A stretch of DNA of 48,124 nucleotides from NCBI GenBank assembly GCA_947632185.1, contig CANROH010000004.1, forward strand, positions 1 through 48,124, written 5' to 3'. The notes beneath the pieces are model-generated. The model saw only the letters and a program-made list of their open reading frames with translations. It was not told the DNA's origin and ran no database searches. The first letter of the stretch is position 1, and each line of letters opens with the position of its first letter. This stretch comes from an uncultured Clostridia bacterium (GTDB lineage Bacteria > Bacillota > Clostridia > TANB77 > CAG-508). A program made the position numbers and the translations under genes. Shown here in pieces: positions 43,620 through 48,124 of the stretch.

Positions 43620-46600
43620 ACCTATTAAAGGGAAAGTAGCATTTTTAGGAGGTCCACTTAATTATTTATCAGAATTAAGGAAAAGATTTATAGAAACATT
43701 AAATTTAACTGATGATAAAATAATTGTTCCAGAAAATGCTCATCTTTTAGTTGCTACTGGTGCCGCATATGCTTCAGTTGAAACTAAACAAATTAAATCA
43801 GCTGATTTAAAAGAAGAATTAAAATCATTTAAAAAGGCTAAACTTACAGAAGGAAAAACTTTAGATCCATTATTTGCTACAAAAAAAGATTATGAAGAAT
43901 TTAAATCAAGACATGATAAAGATAAAGTGGCAAAAAATGATTTAAAAACATATGTTGGAGATGCTTTTTTAGGAATAGATGCTGGTTCTACTACTACAAA
44001 ATTAGTTTTAATAGATAAAGAAGGAGCTTTACTTTACTCATTATATGATAATAACAAGGGAAATCCTTTAAAAAGTGTTATTTCAATGCTTAAAAAGCTT
44101 TATAAAGTTCTTCCAGAAAATGTTATTATTCGTTATAGTGGTGTAACAGGATATGGCGAAAAATTAATTCAAACAGCACTAAATGTTGATTTAAATGAAA
44201 TAGAAACTATAGCTCATTTTACAGCTGCACAAAAATTTTTACCGAATGTAAATAGTATAATCGACATTGGTGGCCAAGATATGAAATACATAAAATTAAA
44301 GAATAAAACTATAGATAATATAATGCTTAATGAGGCTTGCTCATCTGGTTGTGGTTCTTTCCTTGAAACATTTGCAAAAAGCTTAGATTTAACAATTGAG
44401 AAATTTGTTGAAGAGGCTTTAAAATCAAAAGCACCAGTTGATTTAGGCTCTAGGTGTACAGTATTTATGAATTCAAAAATTAAGCAAGCACAAAAAGAAG
44501 GTTATTCAGTTGGTGATATTTCAAGTGGCCTTTCTTATTCTATTATAAAAAATGCTATTCAAAAAGTTATGAAAGTTCGAGATGTAAAAACATTAGGTCA
44601 AAATATTGTTGTTCAGGGTGGTACTTTTTATAATGACGCTGTATTAAGGGCTTTTGAATTAATTGTTGGAAAAAATGTTGTTAGACCTGATATTGCAGGA
44701 TTAATGGGTGCTTATGGTGTTGCCCTTTTAGCACAAGAGCAATATAACAGCAACCTTGATATGACTCATAGATCTACAATACTTAAACAAAATGAATTAG
44801 ATAACTTAAATATAAAAATTTCTCATGTTCGTTGCAAAGGTTGCGAAAATAATTGCCTACTAACTATTAATACTTTTGAAAATGGAAAAAAATTTATTTC
44901 TGGAAATAGATGCGAAAAAGGAGCAGGAAATCAGGAGTCTAATAAAAAAGATTTACCTAATATTTATAAGTATAAATATGAGAGATTATTCAGTTATAAA
45001 CCACTTTCTGAGGAAAATGCTAAACGTGGAACAATCGGTATCCCTAGGGTCTTAAACATGTATGAAGACTATCCTTTCTGGTTTACATTTTTTACAAAAC
45101 TTGGCTTTAGAGTAATAATTTCAGAAAAATCAAATAGAAAAACTTATGAAAAAGGTATGGAGTCAATGCCTTCTGAATCCGTTTGTTATCCAGCAAAACT
45201 TGCTCATGGCCATATTATGAGTTTATTAAATCAAGGAATTAAAACAATTTTCTATCCTTGCATACCTTATAATAGAAAAGAATATGAAAAGGCTGATAAT
45301 CACTATAACTGTCCTATAGTTATATCATACTCAGAAGTTATAAAAAATAATATTGAAGAATTAAGAAATTCTGAAATTAAATATTTAAATCCATTTTTGC
45401 CTATAGGTGATACCAAAAATTTAGTAAAAGTTATTTACTCAAATGATGATTTTAAAGAATATCATTTCACCAAAAAAGAACTTTTAGATGCTGCGGAAGC
45501 AGCAGAAAGCGAATATCAAAACTTTAAAAATGATGTTAGGAAAAAAGGAAAAGAAACTATTAAATATATAAAAGAAAACAACTTAAGAGGTATTGTTTTA
45601 GCAGGTCGTCCATACCATGTTGATCCAGAAATTAATCATGGTATAGATACATTAATTACAAGCTTAGGATTATGCGTATTATCAGAAGATAGTATTTCTG
45701 ACTCAAAAAATGATGTTCATGAACATCTACGTGTTGTTGACCAATGGGTATTTCATTCAAGATTATATAGAGCTGCAGAATTTGTTGGAAAACATGACTT
45801 CTTAGAAATGATTCAACTTAATTCTTTTGGATGTGGAGTTGATGCCGTTACAACAGATCAAGTTGAAGAAATTTTAAAAAGTTATGATAATATGTATACA
45901 CTAATTAAAATAGATGAAATAAATAATTTAGGGGCTATACGTATACGTATTAGATCATTGCTTGCTAGTATGAATAAACGTATCGCTCAAAAATCCGAAG
46001 AAAGCCAAACAGATAAAAGTACTACTCTTGGTGATTATCAAGTTAATAGAGTGCCATTTACGAAAGAGATGAAAAATGATAACTATACAATTTTAATACC
46101 ACAAATGATTCCTATACATTTTGAATTAATTGAATCTGCTGTAAAGTCTCTTGGTTATAATGTCAAATTACTTCGCGAGTGTACAGAAAAAACTGTAGAA
46201 ACAGGCTTGCGATATGTAAACAATGATGCTTGTTATCCATCAATACTAACAACAGGTCAGTTCATAGAAGCACTTCAATCTGGAGAATATGATGTAAATA
46301 AAACTGCACTTATAATGTCTCAAACAGGTGGCGGTTGTAGAGCTACAAATTACATAGGATTTATTAGGAAAGCCTTGAAAGATGCTGGATTTGGAAATGT
46401 CCCAATTATATCATTTAATGTTGTTGGAATGGAGAAATCAACTGGATTCAAAATAACTGTACCAATGGCGATTAATTTAGTAAAAGCAGTTTTTTATGGT
46501 GATTTATTACAAAAATTATTATTAAAAAATAGAGCCTATGAAGTAAATAAAGGTGAAACTGAGGCTATGTACGAAAAATGGCTTGAAAAATGTAAAGTTT

Positions 46601-47355
46601 TATGTTATAAATCAACATTTAACCAGTTTAAAAAAAGCGTTTATGAAATGGTAAATGATTTTGAAACAATTGAACTTGACACTTCTATAGAAAAACCTAA
46701 AGTTGGTATTGTAGGAGAAGTATTAATAAAATATCATCCATTTGGAAATAATGAAATAATTAAAGTTCTTGAAAAAGAAGGGGCAGAAGTTATTTCTCCA
46801 GATTTTATGGGATTTATAAAATTTATTGCAACTCATAAAATAACTAACAACACATTACTAAATATTGATAAAGCAAAAGCAAGAATATTTAGAGTTGTAA
46901 TAAAACTTATTGAAATGATAGAAAAAGAGTTAAAGAATGCCTTATCTACTTCTAAAAAGAATTATTTACTTCCTTGCAATATTTTTGAATTAGAAGAAAA
47001 AGTAAAAAAAATACTTTCAATAGGAAATCAAACTGGTGAAGGTTGGTTTTTAACTGCTGAAATGATTGAATACATAGAAAATGATATACCAAATATCGTA
47101 TGTGTACAGCCATTCGCATGTCTTCCTAACCATGTTGTAGGTAAAGGTGTTATAAAATCAATAAGAGAAAAATATCCTTATGCTAATATTTCCCCTATTG
47201 ATTATGATCCTGGAGCTAGTGAAACAAATCAAACAAATAGAATAAAACTACTTACAACAGTTGCTAAAGATAATTTAAAAAAGAAAAAGCTTTCTAAAAA
47301 AGCTATTGAAATAGAAAATGAAGTAAAAGATAAAGAAAAAGAGAAGCTACAATAG
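43615..47355 (+). CDS. 2-hydroxyacyl-CoA dehydratase activase-like protein, main part (second ATPase, DUF2229 and dehydratase-like regions)
   Basis: The frame is open from 43615; the first start codon inside it is a GTG at 43927, which has no clear ribosome binding site and lies at a domain junction, so independent initiation is unlikely. After the end of the first ATPase domain come the second ATPase domain (GIDAGSTTTKLVLID, then NEACSSGCGSFLETFAKSL and DLGSRCTVFMNSK), a cysteine-rich segment (RCKGCENNC ... GNRCEKG), a DUF2229-like region (GIPRVLNMYEDYPFWFTFF, SVCYPAKLAHGH, LAGRPYHVDPEINHGID) and a C-terminal dehydratase-like region (NDACYPSILTTGQFIEAL, QTGGGCRATNYIGF, CVQPFACLPNHVVGKG). The many cysteines indicate iron-sulphur clusters. 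Relatives use ATP to inject an electron into a dehydratase; the substrate here is unknown. The last codons overlap the convergent HD gene. Confidence 0.92.
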   Translation, partial: GRPIKGKVAFLGGPLNYLSELRKRFIETLNLTDDKIIVPENAHLLVATGAAYASVETKQIKSADLKEELKSFKKAKLTEGKTLDPLFATKKDYEEFKSRHDKDKVAKNDLKTYVGDAFLGIDAGSTTTKLVLIDKEGALLYSLYDNNKGNPLKSVISMLKKLYKVLPENVIIRYSGVTGYGEKLIQTALNVDLNEIETIAHFTAAQKFLPNVNSIIDIGGQDMKYIKLKNKTIDNIMLNEACSSGCGSFLETFAKSLDLTIEKFVEEALKSKAPVDLGSRCTVFMNSKIKQAQKEGYSVGDISSGLSYSIIKNAIQKVMKVRDVKTLGQNIVVQGGTFYNDAVLRAFELIVGKNVVRPDIAGLMGAYGVALLAQEQYNSNLDMTHRSTILKQNELDNLNIKISHVRCKGCENNCLLTINTFENGKKFISGNRCEKGAGNQESNKKDLPNIYKYKYERLFSYKPLSEENAKRGTIGIPRVLNMYEDYPFWFTFFTKLGFRVIISEKSNRKTYEKGMESMPSESVCYPAKLAHGHIMSLLNQGIKTIFYPCIPYNRKEYEKADNHYNCPIVISYSEVIKNNIEELRNSEIKYLNPFLPIGDTKNLVKVIYSNDDFKEYHFTKKELLDAAEAAESEYQNFKNDVRKKGKETIKYIKENNLRGIVLAGRPYHVDPEINHGIDTLITSLGLCVLSEDSISDSKNDVHEHLRVVDQWVFHSRLYRAAEFVGKHDFLEMIQLNSFGCGVDAVTTDQVEEILKSYDNMYTLIKIDEINNLGAIRIRIRSLLASMNKRIAQKSEESQTDKSTTLGDYQVNRVPFTKEMKNDNYTILIPQMIPIHFELIESAVKSLGYNVKLLRECTEKTVETGLRYVNNDACYPSILTTGQFIEALQSGEYDVNKTALIMSQTGGGCRATNYIGFIRKALKDAGFGNVPIISFNVVGMEKSTGFKITVPMAINLVKAVFYGDLLQKLLLKNRAYEVNKGETEAMYEKWLEKCKVLCYKSTFNQFKKSVYEMVNDFETIELDTSIEKPKVGIVGEVLIKYHPFGNNEIIKVLEKEGAEVISPDFMGFIKFIATHKITNNTLLNIDKAKARIFRVVIKLIEMIEKELKNALSTSKKNYLLPCNIFELEEKVKKILSIGNQTGEGWFLTAEMIEYIENDIPNIVCVQPFACLPNHVVGKGVIKSIREKYPYANISPIDYDPGASETNQTNRIKLLTTVAKDNLKKKKLSKKAIEIENEVKDKEKEKLQ

Positions 47356-47370
47356 TAGCTTTTCTTTTTC
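47335..47370. terminator. Bidirectional terminator containing both stop codons of convergent genes
   Basis: A 16-bp stem with one G-U pair (47335-47350 with 47355-47370) and a 4-nt loop. The TAG of the activase gene (47353-47355) and the TAG of the HD gene (47347-47349 on the minus strand) both lie inside it. A-rich and T-rich flanks give each direction a T tract. Confidence 0.85.
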
Positions 47371-47988
47371 TTCATGTTCTGTTCCAGTTGGTTGTTTATC
47401 CAAATTTTTTTTTGAATTTTGCATGGCTTTCAATGTATCTAATTGTGCTTTTATTTTATCCATTAAAATTTTAGGCGCTTGTTTATCGTATATAACAATA
47501 TATTTCTCTGTTTCTTCTATTTTTCTTTGGATTTTTTCATCATTATTTGTTTTTGGTAAACTTCTTAAATTATGTAATCTATCTGCTAGTTTTATTTTTC
47601 TTGCATATTTAAAATCTTGATTTTCAAATATAGTTTTTGCATATTCTTCAAAAGTTTGCCCATTTTTCCAATCCCATGTTAATAATTGAACACAATCAGC
47701 AACCCTTTGACCAAAATTTTCTTTTAATTCATCATAAGTACAATCAGTATCCTCTAATATGTCATGTAAAGCTGCTACAGTTAAAACTTCATCTTCTGTT
47801 GTATTTGCTTCCTTTATTAAAATTTCCATAGTTCCATTAATATGTTCATAATATGGAGTTCCTTCATCTCTAGTTTGTCCTTTATGTTTTTCCTTTGCAA
47901 ATTCTAATGCTCTTGTCCATGTATGTGTTTGAGGGAAATCTTCCAATCCATCATTACCTGCATATAATTCTTCTGCTGATTTTTCCAT
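47347..47988 (-). CDS. Small HD-domain hydrolase of the RelA/SpoT N-terminal (SAH-like) type
   Basis: A 213-residue protein consisting of the HD hydrolase domain only, without synthetase or TGS domains. Motifs are HKGQTRDEGTPYYEHI, the HD pair in AALHDILEDTD, ELKENFGQRVADCV and KLADRLHNLRSL, matching the (p)ppGpp hydrolase domain of RelA/SpoT and small alarmone hydrolases. A charged C-terminal tail of about 30 residues follows. It probably removes pyrophosphate from (p)ppGpp or a related nucleotide in the cytoplasm; the substrate is inferred. AAAGGA lies about 11 nt before the ATG. It converges on the activase gene with a 9-nt overlap. Confidence 0.9.
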   Translation of the reverse strand: MEKSAEELYAGNDGLEDFPQTHTWTRALEFAKEKHKGQTRDEGTPYYEHINGTMEILIKEANTTEDEVLTVAALHDILEDTDCTYDELKENFGQRVADCVQLLTWDWKNGQTFEEYAKTIFENQDFKYARKIKLADRLHNLRSLPKTNNDEKIQRKIEETEKYIVIYDKQAPKILMDKIKAQLDTLKAMQNSKKNLDKQPTGTEHEEKEKLLL

Positions 47989-48018
47989 TTATTTCACTAT
48001 CCTTTCTTAAATTACAAA

Positions 48019-48050
48019 AAAAGATATAGATTTTGCTAATCTATATCTTT
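48019..48050 (-). terminator. Terminator after tRNA-Ser
   Basis: A perfect stem of about 13-14 bp with a 5-nt loop (48033-48037) directly follows the tRNA 3' end. A TTTTTT tract follows on the minus strand. Confidence 0.9.
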
Positions 48051-48124
48051 TGGCGGAGATTGAGGGATTTGAACCCTCGCGGCCACTTACGCAACCCTAA
48101 CGGTTTAGCAAACCGTCCCCTTCA
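48051..48124 (-). tRNA. tRNA-Ser(GCU), 5' end beyond window
   Basis: 74 nt of a minus-strand type II tRNA are visible. The anticodon stem ACGGT/ACCGT encloses the loop TTGCTAA with anticodon GCT. A long variable arm typical of serine tRNAs follows, then a T arm with GGTTCAAATCC and an acceptor strand ending in an encoded CCA. The acceptor 5' strand and most of the D arm lie outside the window. It would read AGC/AGU codons. Confidence 0.95.

Noticed and set aside
43605..43620. Classical RF2-type or poly-A slippery frameshift signal
   Set aside because: There is no CTT TGA, no A-run or heptanucleotide slip site, and no obvious stimulatory structure; the only shared feature with the second site is CGG.

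Overview
The window is strongly AT-rich DNA with genes of Gram-positive type: good AGGAGG-like ribosome binding sites, sigmaA-type promoters of the TTGACA-N17-TATAAT kind, hairpin plus T-tract terminators, and cell-wall sorting signals. The gene set (2-hydroxyacyl-CoA dehydratase activase family, GerMN, 3D/G5 protein, cohesin and dockerin modules) points to an anaerobic member of the Clostridia, probably host-associated and perhaps uncultured. No genus can be named from the sequence alone.

Positions 1 to about 35,200 are a minus-strand block dominated by exported proteins. From right to left in the window (5' to 3' on the minus strand) they are: a leucine-rich-repeat protein ending in a type I dockerin; a wall-anchored protein carrying one cohesin-like domain, an Asn/Thr/Lys stalk and an LPATG signal; lemA and htpX; a small DUF348-G5-3D wall-associated protein; a 4793-residue adhesin (SpaA-type domains, two tandem beta-propellers, MucBP and related repeats, SPATG sorting signal); and a coupled pair of large DUF11/SdrD-B-like surface proteins, the second cut by the left edge of the window. 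The cohesin and dockerin genes are neighbours, which suggests that the LRR protein is held on the cell wall by its neighbour.

Positions 35,460 to 41,900 are minus-strand housekeeping genes: tatD, acpS, an unrecognised membrane protein and a WG-repeat protein in one run; then trmN6-rsmI; then a GerMN-domain protein. Positions 42,100 to 47,355 are plus-strand: a hemolysin III family membrane protein and a large 2-hydroxyacyl-CoA dehydratase activase-like protein. A small RelA/SpoT-type HD hydrolase converges on it, and a partial tRNA-Ser(GCU) closes the right edge.

The most unusual signal is that two conserved genes (the WG-repeat protein near 38,408 and the activase near 43,614) are each interrupted by one extra base. 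In both cases that base is a C in front of GGN, so the ribosome meets a CGG codon and then a stop. Skipping the C restores the conserved frame exactly, with glycine at that position. Reading all genes by eye, I found no other in-frame CGG in the window. This fits either +1 frameshifting at an unassigned or unread CGG codon, or two coincident sequence errors.
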